Virus record (IMG/VR): IMGVR_UViG_3300018421_000015 | Coordinates: 1 to 64,000 of that record | Reading direction: 5' to 3' (one strand) | From: a virus | DNA length: 64,000 nt | Shown: piece by piece, positions 20,952-30,129 of the stretch | How the letters are laid out: each line of letters opens with the position of its first letter | How positions within the stretch are numbered: position 1 is the stretch's first letter | Notes under the pieces: model-generated | Seen by the model: the letters and a program-made list of their open reading frames with translations, nothing else | What the model was told of the DNA's origin: nothing | Databases searched by the model: none | Translations under genes and position numbers: made by a program

Positions 20952-22991
20952 ATGTCACAAGTAGATTACTCATTTGTAAAGAACTCGGAAGGTTTATTTA
21001 CCTTTCGTTCTACGGTAAATTCTTTTGGTATAGAAAATATAACAGAGAAAGATATTAATTCTTTTTATGTTAACTTTTCTAACTCAGCTCTTTTAGATAC
21101 TGGCCTTCTTCCAGTTGATGGTACAGGGATGCTTGCTTACCGTAAGGCTGATAATCATGAACAAATTGTTTATCAAATTAAGCCTGGAAAATATTATATC
21201 AACTGGGGAGCTCACGAAGGCGATTCTTCGGCTCGCACCTATTATGTAGCTCAACCATACAGAATTGTTATCGCAGATCTTCTTAATCAAAATCTACTTG
21301 GTGCTAGAACATTTTACAGCCCTTATCCTATTACCTCTCCTTCTTCTCAGCTTTACCATGTTAATCTTCCTAATATTAACTGTAAAGGTTACAGAGGTAA
21401 TGGTGTAGGCTGGATTTGTTTATATCACACTCACGATATCTCCAATCTTCCCTTTAACGAGAGACTTTCTCACATTCTTCAGAGATGTTCTGGCGTAGAA
21501 ACTTATAACGACGCCAATATGTCTGAAACTGATGGTCCTCGTTTTTATGCTGCTCATTACAATAATGATACAGAATATTCTCATCTTTGGGATCCACAGT
21601 CTTGGGAAGACTATACCGATTCTAACGGCTATGAGTGGACTTTAAATCCAGATCTTTGGATACCAGTTCTTGTTACCGACTTAGATACTCAGGATCGTCA
21701 CGATCCACAGGGCATGCCTCTGGACATTCAAACGGCCTTGCTCGGTAACTATCAGGCTTATTACACTGATACCCTAATTCCTAAGCCTGTAAATTCTATA
21801 GTTCGACATCAAATTGATTATCCAGTTGAGAAAATTCTGTCCATGTTTGTAAAAGCATATGCTAGTTCTGCTAGTGTTGGACATCATACATCTCAAGATG
21901 TTTTTTCTCAAACTCTTGAAAACAGAGAAAATCTTACTCTACAAAATTCTAATTCAGACTCTGAAGGTCTCAAGAATTGCAAGTACTGTAATCTTGAAAT
22001 AGATCCAGATATAGAATCTTGTTACAATATTCCTGATCAACCTGATCAAATAGCCTGCGATAGTTGTTGGCACGAAAACTATATACTTATTGAACCTGCA
22101 GGAGATTATTTTCCAATAGAAGATCCAAACATTTTCTATGATCAGTATATTGAAGAATGGATCCATCAACATTATATCGATGAAAACTTCAAAAAAGTAG
22201 AATGCACAAGTTGCAGTAGTGCTTACGTTGTTGCAGATCTTCCTCTTTATGAAGACTCTCGTTTCTACTTTCCTCTTACAGAAGACCTTTCTCCAATTTG
22301 CTACTCTTGCATTCCTAGTAACAGTAACCAGGATACTAAATGCAGTGTTTGTTCAACTGTTGTTCCTGACCCAACCAAATATTCTGTAAATTCGTATTCT
22401 GGCCACTATTTTTGCAATGGATGCTGGATAGTTGCTCCGCCCATAATTAAGAATTCTGAGTCTCATGAACTTCTTAAATGTGCTTGTGGTGAAGAATATT
22501 CTTTTGATGAAATGCAACTATATAAGAATGAACATTTTAACTTTAATTCTTATCCTAGTTCTTTCAATAAAACCCAAACGCATATCTTTAGTCAAGATGA
22601 TGGTTATATCATACCTTCTGGTATGGAACCAGATCCTGATGAAGAAGATCCTGATTCTGTAAGCTACTCAGTTATGTATAAAGAAGAAGAACTGTTTGAT
22701 AAAATAGTTCAATCTTTCTTTTTAGATTTACCTAATGGAAACTTTTCTTACCATTCAATTTTAGTAAAAACTTTATTCCTTTGTTCCAATTGCAGTGATC
22801 ATATTGATGACATTGTAAACAAGCATAAGGCAAAAGATCCCTCTTCTGCTTGGTATCCTCCTCCTATCAGCACATATCTTTTCTTCAAAACTTATTCAGA
22901 AGTTTTTGATTACGATAAAGATAAATTCATTTCATACTTAGCTAATTCTAATATTAGCTTTTCTTTTACCTATGGAATAAGTCCATTTTGA
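20952..22991 (+). CDS. PRTRC-B-like protein with four double CxxC zinc modules
   Basis: 679 aa. The N-terminal part (about 1-300) follows PRTRC system protein B: a strand with YYVAQPYRIVI, then ARTFYSPYP, and S-Q-L-Y-H-V-N-L-P-N-I with G-W-I-C-L about 13 residues later. The C-terminal half holds four pairs of C-x-x-C knuckles: CKYC/CDSC, CTSC/CYSC, CSVC/CNGC and a CACG/CSNC pair, suggesting serial zinc-ribbon or RING-like modules. Position directly before the JAMM and E1 genes suggests it works with the ubiquitin-like protein, perhaps as the target-recognising part. That role is inference. Confidence 0.65.
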   Translation: MSQVDYSFVKNSEGLFTFRSTVNSFGIENITEKDINSFYVNFSNSALLDTGLLPVDGTGMLAYRKADNHEQIVYQIKPGKYYINWGAHEGDSSARTYYVAQPYRIVIADLLNQNLLGARTFYSPYPITSPSSQLYHVNLPNINCKGYRGNGVGWICLYHTHDISNLPFNERLSHILQRCSGVETYNDANMSETDGPRFYAAHYNNDTEYSHLWDPQSWEDYTDSNGYEWTLNPDLWIPVLVTDLDTQDRHDPQGMPLDIQTALLGNYQAYYTDTLIPKPVNSIVRHQIDYPVEKILSMFVKAYASSASVGHHTSQDVFSQTLENRENLTLQNSNSDSEGLKNCKYCNLEIDPDIESCYNIPDQPDQIACDSCWHENYILIEPAGDYFPIEDPNIFYDQYIEEWIHQHYIDENFKKVECTSCSSAYVVADLPLYEDSRFYFPLTEDLSPICYSCIPSNSNQDTKCSVCSTVVPDPTKYSVNSYSGHYFCNGCWIVAPPIIKNSESHELLKCACGEEYSFDEMQLYKNEHFNFNSYPSSFNKTQTHIFSQDDGYIIPSGMEPDPDEEDPDSVSYSVMYKEEELFDKIVQSFFLDLPNGNFSYHSILVKTLFLCSNCSDHIDDIVNKHKAKDPSSAWYPPPISTYLFFKTYSEVFDYDKDKFISYLANSNISFSFTYGISPF

Positions 22992-23037
22992 GCATTCAGA
23001 AACAAGGATCTAATACACTAAATATTATAGGAGTATA

Positions 23038-24744
23038 ATGTCAACTACAGCCACACAAGAGATCACTCTTGACGATCTCAATCACTTCTGGACTGCCGAA
23101 GGACTTCCTGTCTTTTATGCAGACAGAGATGATATTTGCGATATTGTTGAGGGCATGGGATTTAGTATATACTACCTTCTTGCCGATTATCAAAAGAAGG
23201 TAAATCCCCCTGCTAACAACAATAAGCATACCAACAACGGTAAGCCGCAAACCCCACCTGCGCCAACCTACACCCATGAAACGCAATGGTTCAAAGTTGT
23301 TAATAACTTTGTTGGCAGAAGTGTTTCCAAATGTGCTCCTTCTCTTCCTGATAATTTTATTTCTGTTGAAGAATTAGCCCATTACAAAATGCCTGCCATT
23401 CCTCATGTTATTGTTGACAAGCTTGATCAGTTTTTCCGTCTTGTTGACGCTCAGCATGGTACTGAGTCAATTGTAATGCTAACATATGACATTACTAAAG
23501 AGGGCCCTGAAGGCTGGGGTATTCTTGTTCCAGATCAAGAGAACACAGCAGCTCACTGCAATTATGATCCTCACAGTATTGCAGAGATGAAGCCCGATGA
23601 TGTAATGATTGTTGGCTCTGTCCACAGTCATCCTCATATGGCAGCTTACGCATCTGGCACAGATCATGCTGATCAAGCTGACTTTGATGGTATTCACATT
23701 ACTTATGGTTGGCAGAAAAGTGTAAATAACGGAGCTACCCAGTATCACATAGAACTTCAAATGGCTGGTCAAGCTTATACACTTAAGCCTGAAGATGTTT
23801 TTGAAGATTTTGTGATACAAAAAGAGCCCGATCCTGACGTTGTTGAGTGGAGTTCTAAAGTAAAAAAAGAACTCCCCCTGCCAACAAAGGCGGGGGTCTA
23901 CACACCACAGGATCTGTCCGCCCCGCAAATTCTTCTGCAAGCTCCTATCAGTCTTGGTACGGGCCTACCAAAAGCTAACGATTATCAAGACCTTCCTTGG
24001 GTCAAGCACTTGAATAATATTTATTCAAGTTGTGATGTACCTGAAGGTTCTATACTGATTGCAGAAGTCGATGCACAAACTACTCAAAGCCAGTATTGTC
24101 CCTCTTGTGACACTTATCTTGACTACTATTGTATTTACGATGGTTTCTGTGACACTTGTTTTATTCCCATATCTGCTAAAGGTACGTCAAGACAAGAAGT
24201 AATGCAGCTTGCCAACATGTACGCTAAAAGCGTCAACATGTCTAATGACGTACCTGTGTATCTTGTTGGTTATGATTCTTATGAATCTGGTCGCCAGCTT
24301 TTTGTTATGGCTATTTGCGAAACAAGTCTTTTGTCTGAAATTCCTTCTTCAACTTCTTCTACCGATGAAGTTGACGAACAAGATCACGCAAATAGTTTTG
24401 ATCCTGACTATCTTATTTGCTGTGGTGTCCACAAAGACGACTACGCATCGTGTTATTGCGATCATCAAATAACATACAATGATTATCTCGATTATGAAGC
24501 TCTTATCCAAACTGAAGATCAGAGCATTTATCTAGATAAAAACGTAAACTGCATTGGATGTGAACACTATTACTCTCCTGTTTGCAGCCAAATGCGTAGC
24601 CTACTTGTTGACTGGATCAAAGATCCCAAGAGCCATGTAGAGTTAATAGTCTCTGGTACAGTCAATAAGATAGATGGTCGTGGCTGTGAACAATTTGAAC
24701 AGTATTACGTACCACTAGATGAAAGTAGTTATTATTATGAGTAA
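23038..24744 (+). CDS. JAMM/MPN metalloprotease (PRTRC-type deubiquitinase-like)
   Basis: 568 aa. A complete JAMM signature, H-x-H-x7-S-x2-D, is formed by His196, His198, Ser206 and Asp209 (in VGSVHSHPHMAAYASGTD), with Glu143 as a plausible catalytic acid upstream. The enzyme class removes ubiquitin-like proteins from targets or trims their C-termini. The N-terminus (1-85) carries a Pro/Asn linker. The C-terminal half has two Cys-rich regions (CPSCDTYLDYYC...CDTC and CCGVH...CYCDH...CIGC), probably zinc-binding. It overlaps the E1-like gene by 8 nt. Confidence 0.85.
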   Translation: MSTTATQEITLDDLNHFWTAEGLPVFYADRDDICDIVEGMGFSIYYLLADYQKKVNPPANNNKHTNNGKPQTPPAPTYTHETQWFKVVNNFVGRSVSKCAPSLPDNFISVEELAHYKMPAIPHVIVDKLDQFFRLVDAQHGTESIVMLTYDITKEGPEGWGILVPDQENTAAHCNYDPHSIAEMKPDDVMIVGSVHSHPHMAAYASGTDHADQADFDGIHITYGWQKSVNNGATQYHIELQMAGQAYTLKPEDVFEDFVIQKEPDPDVVEWSSKVKKELPLPTKAGVYTPQDLSAPQILLQAPISLGTGLPKANDYQDLPWVKHLNNIYSSCDVPEGSILIAEVDAQTTQSQYCPSCDTYLDYYCIYDGFCDTCFIPISAKGTSRQEVMQLANMYAKSVNMSNDVPVYLVGYDSYESGRQLFVMAICETSLLSEIPSSTSSTDEVDEQDHANSFDPDYLICCGVHKDDYASCYCDHQITYNDYLDYEALIQTEDQSIYLDKNVNCIGCEHYYSPVCSQMRSLLVDWIKDPKSHVELIVSGTVNKIDGRGCEQFEQYYVPLDESSYYYE

Positions 24745-25489
24745 ACGATTTGTAGTTGTAGGCGCTGGCGGTGTTGGTACCTGGCTATGCGCTGGTCTAG
24801 TACGCTTACTTGAGTGGAAGTATCCAGGCTCTGCTCTTATTATTGTAGATGGAGATACTTATGAAGAAAAGAATAAAGAGCGTCAAGACTTTACTAAAAT
24901 TGGAAACAAAGCCGTTGTCAAAGCAGCGGAACTCACTCCGCAATTCCCTAACACAACCATTATACCTGTGCCAAAGTGGGTGGTCGGAGACGACTTTAGT
25001 GGCGTCGCAGACGAAGATTCACCAAAGATAAAGGCCACTGATCTTATCCATGAAAACGACGTTGTTTTTGCGGTTGTTGATAACTTTGCTGCTCGTGCTA
25101 TACTTTTTGATGCCGCAAGGAAGCTCAATAACATTGACGTTTTTACAGGCGGTAATGATGATGAATTGTTTGGTTCTATTTATCATTATCAAAAGCGTGA
25201 TGGATTAGAAATCACTTGTCATCCAGAAGAGTTCCATCCTGAATATCTTAACCCACCAGATAAGAATCCAGGTGAACTCTCTTGTCAAGAACGATCAGAA
25301 ATAGAAGGTGGCACTCAGCTACTAGCTACTAACATGGCGGTAGCTGCCTTCATTCTTGGTCGTGTACAAAAAACAATAGTGTCAAATCAAAACCCTGATG
25401 AGACAGAGGTCTTCTTTGATCTCGGTCTTGGTAAGGCGGAGCCTTTCAATAGGACTCATGCTCATCTTAATGAACCATCATTAGTATAA
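24737..25489 (+). CDS. ThiF/E1-like adenylyltransferase (PRTRC ThiF type)
   Basis: 250 aa. A Rossmann start VVVGAGGVG (6-14), acidic strand IIVDGD (35-40), an Arg in ERQDF (about 49-52) and VVDNFAAR (113-120) form the ATP-binding core of the ThiF/MoeB/E1 family. Cys183 in GELSCQERSEIEGG is a candidate catalytic cysteine. Such enzymes adenylate the C-terminal Gly of ubiquitin-like proteins, and one is encoded 12 nt downstream. The start at 24737 is chosen for its position after GAAAG; an ATG at 24719 is also possible. Confidence 0.88.
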   Translation: MSKRFVVVGAGGVGTWLCAGLVRLLEWKYPGSALIIVDGDTYEEKNKERQDFTKIGNKAVVKAAELTPQFPNTTIIPVPKWVVGDDFSGVADEDSPKIKATDLIHENDVVFAVVDNFAARAILFDAARKLNNIDVFTGGNDDELFGSIYHYQKRDGLEITCHPEEFHPEYLNPPDKNPGELSCQERSEIEGGTQLLATNMAVAAFILGRVQKTIVSNQNPDETEVFFDLGLGKAEPFNRTHAHLNEPSLV

Positions 25490-25501
25490 TAGGAGAATAC
25501 A

Positions 25502-25753
25502 GTGGAAGCTACAAGCAACAATTCACAGCCCACCCCTGCAACTGGTATGGCGAATCTTCGCTATGGCGTTTACAATCAGCCAAGCAACATCGCTGGTAAA
25601 ACTGTCAAGGAAGTTCGTGATCAGTTCAGCAAGATTTGGGGTATCCCATCTGATGCTGTCGCATACTGCGGCAAGGAAAAGATGGATGAGAACGCCACAA
25701 TCGAGCCTGGTCAGAACATCGAGTTCCATCGCCGTGCTGGCGAGAAGGGCTGA
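25502..25753 (+). CDS. ubiquitin-like protein (PRTRC-C-like)
   Basis: 83 aa from a GTG start with AGGAG upstream. A disordered N-terminus is followed by a beta-grasp pattern: LRYGVYNQPSN, then a helix (TVKEVRDQFSKIWGIP), two short strands (AVAYCGKEKM) and IEPGQNIEFHRRAGEKG. The end G-E-K-G matches the G-x-K-G end I recall for PRTRC protein C, so it may need processing or uses its terminal Gly directly. Codons are C/G-rich compared with both neighbours, implying abundant synthesis. A long hairpin follows. Confidence 0.8.
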   Translation: MEATSNNSQPTPATGMANLRYGVYNQPSNIAGKTVKEVRDQFSKIWGIPSDAVAYCGKEKMDENATIEPGQNIEFHRRAGEKG

Positions 25754-25773
25754 GATTTCCTCCAACAGGGAAT

Positions 25774-25809
25774 TTAGGGGGGAGTAGGCTAATACCTGCT
25801 CCCCCCTAA
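25774..25809 (+). promoter_or_regulatory. hairpin between the ubiquitin-like and AAA+ genes
   Basis: TTAGGGGGGAG (25774-25784) pairs with CTCCCCCCTAA (25799-25809), extended inward by AGG/CCT. No U-tract follows, so it probably limits read-through or stabilises the upstream mRNA, keeping the small protein in excess over the ATPase. Confidence 0.6.
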
Positions 25810-25846
25810 CTAAACTCAAACCCAGATTATTAGATTGGTTATTATT

Positions 25847-27430
25847 ATGATTAACAAAATTAAGCTGGGACTACCGAATCTCTGGTTGCAAGATCCAGAT
25901 TTTATTCGCTCAATCGATATAATAGTTTCGGCGGTTCCTGACCGAAACTATTATTACATCGATAGCATTAAAGGCTTCTGTAAATATGTAGACAATGAGT
26001 GGAAGCCAGTACTCGTACAAAATCCTCGCTCTGACGAAGAAGGCGAAAGCGATTACATAACCACTGACCATCCAGAACTTGCTAACGATTACCTGGATAA
26101 TTCCGATGAGCTCAATGTAACTGTCTTCAAGTTTATTGCCGGTGTCGATGCCGAAAGACTTCAGTACAGAATACCTATGCTGTACGATGCCCTTTCTAGG
26201 TATCGCCAAGCATTTTGGTCAGATTCTAAAACCGATCTTCCTCAACAAGTTATTTACATTAGTCCCCAAGAATGTCCAGAACCTCTAACGCCCTGCTTTG
26301 AAGTTCTGGAAAGTGTTTATCCTAACCTGTCAGAACTTGCAACAGTTCTTACACACATTAAAGACCGTGCTCCTAATTCTTTTGATGAAAACAATATCAA
26401 AGAAATTGCTCGCGCAGGTCTAGGCTTTAGTGAAACCGAATTCATATTTGCATGCCTTAATGTCATCAGCGAAGAAAAAACTTTGACCGCTAAGCATGTT
26501 AATGATATTAAAATGTCTAATATTAAGTCTCGTGGTATTCTTGAAATTATCAACCCCAATATAACCTTCGACAACATTGGTGGTCTTGATAATATTAAAG
26601 ATATCATTAGGCGCACTTCAGTTCTTCGCCAAAACCCTCAGCTTTCTGAGGACTACGGCATAACTCCTATCAGAAGAATGCTTATGGTTGGTGTTCCTGG
26701 TACTGGTAAATCAGCAATCTGTCAGGCAACTGCTGCTGAGCTTAATCTTGATCTTGCTCGTACTGGTATTGCACAAGTTATGAACAAGTATATTGGCCAG
26801 TCAGAAGCCAACATGCGCGCTGTATTTCAGCAGATCAAACTCATGAATCCTTTATGCGTTTGGATTGACGAGTTTGGCCGTGATCTTTCAGGTAGTGGAG
26901 ACGGTGCCGACAGTGGCACCACTGACCGTGTTCATGGTGAGTTCTTAACAGGTCTTCAAGAACTTCCTGAAGAATCATTCCTTTTGTGCGCAGCTAATGA
27001 GCTTCATTCTCTTAAGCCAGAAATGTTACGCGCAGACCGATTTGACAAGATATTCTTTGTCGGTCTGCCATCACATTCCGAGCGTAGCCATATCTTTAAG
27101 ATTCATCTTAGCTCAATCAAAAACCAAGAGTATGATTATGACGCGCTTGCTGAATCTTCTGCCTTTATGACCGGTGCAGAGATAGTTTCTCTTATCAAAG
27201 AAACTAAGTTCTATGTTGTTTCTGAACATGCTCGTCCAATCAATACCAACGATATTCTCCAACGCATTCCTACCATCCGTAATACTATCTGGCGTAAGCA
27301 TCCCGATACTGTTAAAAGCATGTATCAATATGCTCTTGAACAGTGGGATTGGGCCTCGACAGAACAGATGGAAGATGCTAAGATAATTCTTGGTAGAAAT
27401 AAGTCTTCAACTAAACTATCATTTGCGTGA
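25847..27430 (+). CDS. Ycf46-type AAA+ ATPase
   Basis: 527 aa from ATG 25847. Residues about 20-240 resemble the N-terminal part of Ycf46-type ATPases, including the stretch before F-D-N-I-G-G-L-D. The AAA+ module has Walker A GVPGTGKS, Walker B CVWIDEF and a second region of homology with R-A-D-R-F-D arginine finger(s). A hexameric unfoldase or remodeller is expected. Next to a ubiquitin-like conjugation set, a Cdc48-like role on tagged proteins is plausible but unproven. The ribosome site is weak, and the gene follows the hairpin. Confidence 0.85.
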   Translation: MINKIKLGLPNLWLQDPDFIRSIDIIVSAVPDRNYYYIDSIKGFCKYVDNEWKPVLVQNPRSDEEGESDYITTDHPELANDYLDNSDELNVTVFKFIAGVDAERLQYRIPMLYDALSRYRQAFWSDSKTDLPQQVIYISPQECPEPLTPCFEVLESVYPNLSELATVLTHIKDRAPNSFDENNIKEIARAGLGFSETEFIFACLNVISEEKTLTAKHVNDIKMSNIKSRGILEIINPNITFDNIGGLDNIKDIIRRTSVLRQNPQLSEDYGITPIRRMLMVGVPGTGKSAICQATAAELNLDLARTGIAQVMNKYIGQSEANMRAVFQQIKLMNPLCVWIDEFGRDLSGSGDGADSGTTDRVHGEFLTGLQELPEESFLLCAANELHSLKPEMLRADRFDKIFFVGLPSHSERSHIFKIHLSSIKNQEYDYDALAESSAFMTGAEIVSLIKETKFYVVSEHARPINTNDILQRIPTIRNTIWRKHPDTVKSMYQYALEQWDWASTEQMEDAKIILGRNKSSTKLSFA

Positions 27431-27437
27431 GGTGAGC

Positions 27438-28064
27438 ATGTCAGAAATATTAGATAACATTGACGATTTTATGAGTTCTTTAGATGAAGACTCAGTTCCC
27501 GTCAATAAAGATACCAAAGAATATCAAAGCGATCTTTATAAGAAGTGGTTTAGATCTAAATCTCAATCTGGATTCTTAGCTATTCGTCCTTGGTACGAAG
27601 CGCTAAAATTCAAAATTGATATTGGTAAAACTTCTTCTGATGGAAAACTTCTTAGCAGCACAAATGTTTTTGTTGATGCAATCGATTTCGGTGCCTACCT
27701 AAAGAGCATTGTTAGCGGCACCGCACAGAACAACTATCCTGCAAATGCTAAGATGGGTGTTCCAACTCCTGAAGGTTTTGTATCTTACGGAGGTGCCGTT
27801 GTAGATAACAAACCTGTCTCTAGAATATTTAAGGCGCATCACTGGCAATCAAACGATGAATATGATCCTAATTCATTCGTTTGGAAATGTGGTCATTTTG
27901 CTGCTCGCAAGTCTGACTCTGGCGCCTTTATTCCAGACATGAAGCAGCTTATATCAGCTGACATGATCAAGGTTACTCGTCAAGATGTTTGCTCAATATC
28001 GTACATTGTCGATATGGCAATATCATCTTACGTTGCTAACAATACGGATTGGTACGAAAAATGA
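27438..28064 (+). CDS. hypothetical protein in the ubiquitin-like cassette
   Basis: 208 aa from ATG 27438 (GAGGTGAGC upstream). An acidic N-terminus leads to a strand-rich region, LAIRPWYEALKFKIDIG and NVFVDAIDFGAYL, resembling an OB-like or PRTRC-associated beta domain. Not assigned. One conserved-looking KCGHFAARKS motif holds Cys and His. Overlaps the next gene by 4 nt. Confidence 0.6.
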   Translation: MSEILDNIDDFMSSLDEDSVPVNKDTKEYQSDLYKKWFRSKSQSGFLAIRPWYEALKFKIDIGKTSSDGKLLSSTNVFVDAIDFGAYLKSIVSGTAQNNYPANAKMGVPTPEGFVSYGGAVVDNKPVSRIFKAHHWQSNDEYDPNSFVWKCGHFAARKSDSGAFIPDMKQLISADMIKVTRQDVCSISYIVDMAISSYVANNTDWYEK

Positions 28065-28444
28065 CAGACATTCCCCAAATTGATGAGGCAACAGTTAAGG
28101 CTGTTATGTCTATTGTTGAAGAAGTAATCGGAAGTGCTGTTGTTAGATTTTCTGAAAAACTTCAAGAATTAGAAAATCGTATTAATTCTATTGATGAGCA
28201 AATTGCTACCTTGATCATTGGTTATGGCGAACAAGCTGTATTCATGGAAGCTCTTGTTGCACAAATGGCTTTTGCTACAGATCAGGAAAGAACTTCTTTC
28301 AACAATTCTCTTACAGAGGCTCGTAAGAAAATGCTGGAGGTGATGCGTGATGCCTCAGCAGCAAACCTGGCCGATGAAGATCCAAACCTTGCCTCAGCCG
28401 TTGAGGACCTGGTTAACCAAAAGCTACTTGACTCAAACGACTGA
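28061..28444 (+). CDS. coiled-coil protein
   Basis: 127 aa. Residues 10-60 and 75-100 have heptad character (SEKLQELENRINSIDEQIAT). Probably a helical scaffold. Overlaps the preceding stop (ATGA). Confidence 0.6.
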   Translation: MTDIPQIDEATVKAVMSIVEEVIGSAVVRFSEKLQELENRINSIDEQIATLIIGYGEQAVFMEALVAQMAFATDQERTSFNNSLTEARKKMLEVMRDASAANLADEDPNLASAVEDLVNQKLLDSND

Positions 28445-28640
28445 TAGTTCTTGTGTTCTTTGTCTAGAAAAAGATAGCTATTTAATATTAGATAATTTTT
28501 CTTATCTGTCATTAATTTATTCTGCAGTGCATTCAATATATCCAGATGTAACTTCTTTGCATCTTGTTGAATCTCCGTTTGTTGAACTTTTAAAAACAGG
28601 AAAACTATCTCTAGATTCGCTAGAGGTACTAAGAGATTAG
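28428..28640 (+). CDS. hypothetical protein with CxxC
   Basis: About 70 aa if started at TTG 28428. It contains SSCVLCLEKDSYL, half of a zinc knuckle, and a helical end. The start is uncertain because the frame is open further upstream inside the previous gene. Confidence 0.4.
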   Translation: MTQTTDSSCVLCLEKDSYLILDNFSYLSLIYSAVHSIYPDVTSLHLVESPFVELLKTGKLSLDSLEVLRD

Positions 28641-28650
28641 GTGTTTATAA

Positions 28651-29157
28651 ATGGTAATTTCAAAATTCAATGATCTAAATGATTTTATTTCTTACGTGAA
28701 TTCCAAAATTGAAACTCACTTTTTACCTCTTGATGTTCATGCGGATCCTGATCTCTTATTAACTATTCATACATGCGATATGGATTCTAACAATTATAGT
28801 TTTTATTACAAAGGCAGTAAAACTGACCTTAAAAATAATGTTTTTAATGATCTTCTTCCATCTCTAAGAGATTCTCTTTTGCAAGCTCTGATTACCAGAA
28901 TGCACACCATACATTCCCATTATCTTGTTCCTAATATAATTTCTTATTATGATATTTACAATGATCTAGAAAATGACGATGTTGATTACTCTAATTATTT
29001 TTCAGATATTAAATCCGTAATAAGCAAATTAGCTAATGACAATAAATTTTATAGAAAAAATATAGTTGATTTAAATGTAGAGATTGTTGAACTGCGCAAA
29101 CAAAACGCAGACCTACAACAGCAATTGCAAATTAAATCTATTTCTACTTGGGGATAA
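28651..29157 (+). CDS. hypothetical protein with C-terminal coiled coil
   Basis: 168 aa. An alpha/beta N-terminal part is followed by a coiled coil near the end (VDLNVEIVELRKQNADLQQQ). Not recognised. It sits within the PRTRC-like region. Confidence 0.55.
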   Translation: MVISKFNDLNDFISYVNSKIETHFLPLDVHADPDLLLTIHTCDMDSNNYSFYYKGSKTDLKNNVFNDLLPSLRDSLLQALITRMHTIHSHYLVPNIISYYDIYNDLENDDVDYSNYFSDIKSVISKLANDNKFYRKNIVDLNVEIVELRKQNADLQQQLQIKSISTWG

Positions 29158-29159
29158 TT

Positions 29160-30122
29160 ATGTTTAAATATGATACAAGTTTCGATACAGACGAAACTTA
29201 TTCTATGCGTCAAAGCTCTACCTATAATCAAACCTATTTCACTGCTAACATATTTAGGGATAACCAATCTCTTAATGCAAATTTCTATCTTAACGAAATG
29301 TCAGAACTTCCTGAAAATGTTTTGATATATGATTATTTTGGTTCTGGAGAAATGTATTATAGTCCCAATGGAATATCTTCTCCTATTGTTTCTGTATCCA
29401 AAAATTCTCTTGATTACATGTACAAGTGGGTTACCGAAACTTCATCCAATGCTAGCGAGTATGCAAATTCGGTATTATTTTTAGATAAAGATTATTCTGA
29501 AATATTAACTACAACATTTTCTCTTGAAATATTTTCTTGCTGGGTTAAGCCAGCATATGGATTTGAGAATTATCTTTTACTTCATTATATGCCCAATCTT
29601 TTTAATTATGAGTTAAACGATAACTCAGTTAACTCTTCTCCTCCTATTTGTTCTCACGTTACATATGTTTCTCCATCCAAAGAGTACATATCAGATCATT
29701 ATCAGTTTGCAAACATGATTGATGGATATCCTTCATGTTCTCATCCTTCTTTTGCTGACAAGCACATGCCTTGTCACTTCTTTGAAAATTTCTCTCTTTG
29801 TCCTATGCATGAATCTAAATCTGAAATTATTACTCAAGTTTCAGTAAATCATGCAAACACAGATAATTCTACTGTATTTTCTGTAAGAAAAATTCATCTT
29901 TCAAATATGGAATATTCTTATTCCGTATTTAACAATACAGAAAATCAAACTGTCTTTAATGTTACTGTTCCACCAGAAACACCTGAGCTAGAAGTTTCTT
30001 CTCATGTAACTCAACTTCTTGAAGAACTTCTTGATTCATACAAAGAAGACACCATTCAAGTTTTACCAGATAGTCTCCAGCCGGAAAGCAAACAACCTTT
30101 TATAGCCTCTGCATTAAGCTGA
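29160..30122 (+). CDS. possible diverged PRTRC-B-like protein
   Basis: 320 aa from ATG 29160. Two features recall PRTRC-B: LPENVLIYD.. followed by YYSP, and LLLHYMPNLFNYE with PICSH after it (compare L-Y-x-x-P-Y-F-N-V plus G-x-I-C). A Cys/His-rich segment (CSHPSFADKHMPCHF...LCPMH) may bind metal. The match is weak and the gene could be unrelated. Confidence 0.45.
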   Translation: MFKYDTSFDTDETYSMRQSSTYNQTYFTANIFRDNQSLNANFYLNEMSELPENVLIYDYFGSGEMYYSPNGISSPIVSVSKNSLDYMYKWVTETSSNASEYANSVLFLDKDYSEILTTTFSLEIFSCWVKPAYGFENYLLLHYMPNLFNYELNDNSVNSSPPICSHVTYVSPSKEYISDHYQFANMIDGYPSCSHPSFADKHMPCHFFENFSLCPMHESKSEIITQVSVNHANTDNSTVFSVRKIHLSNMEYSYSVFNNTENQTVFNVTVPPETPELEVSSHVTQLLEELLDSYKEDTIQVLPDSLQPESKQPFIASALS

Positions 30123-30129
30123 GTTAACT

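Noticed and set aside
24719-24736. Longer start for the E1-like gene
   Set aside because: Possible but has no ribosome site, and the Rossmann strand begins normally after the ATG at 24737.
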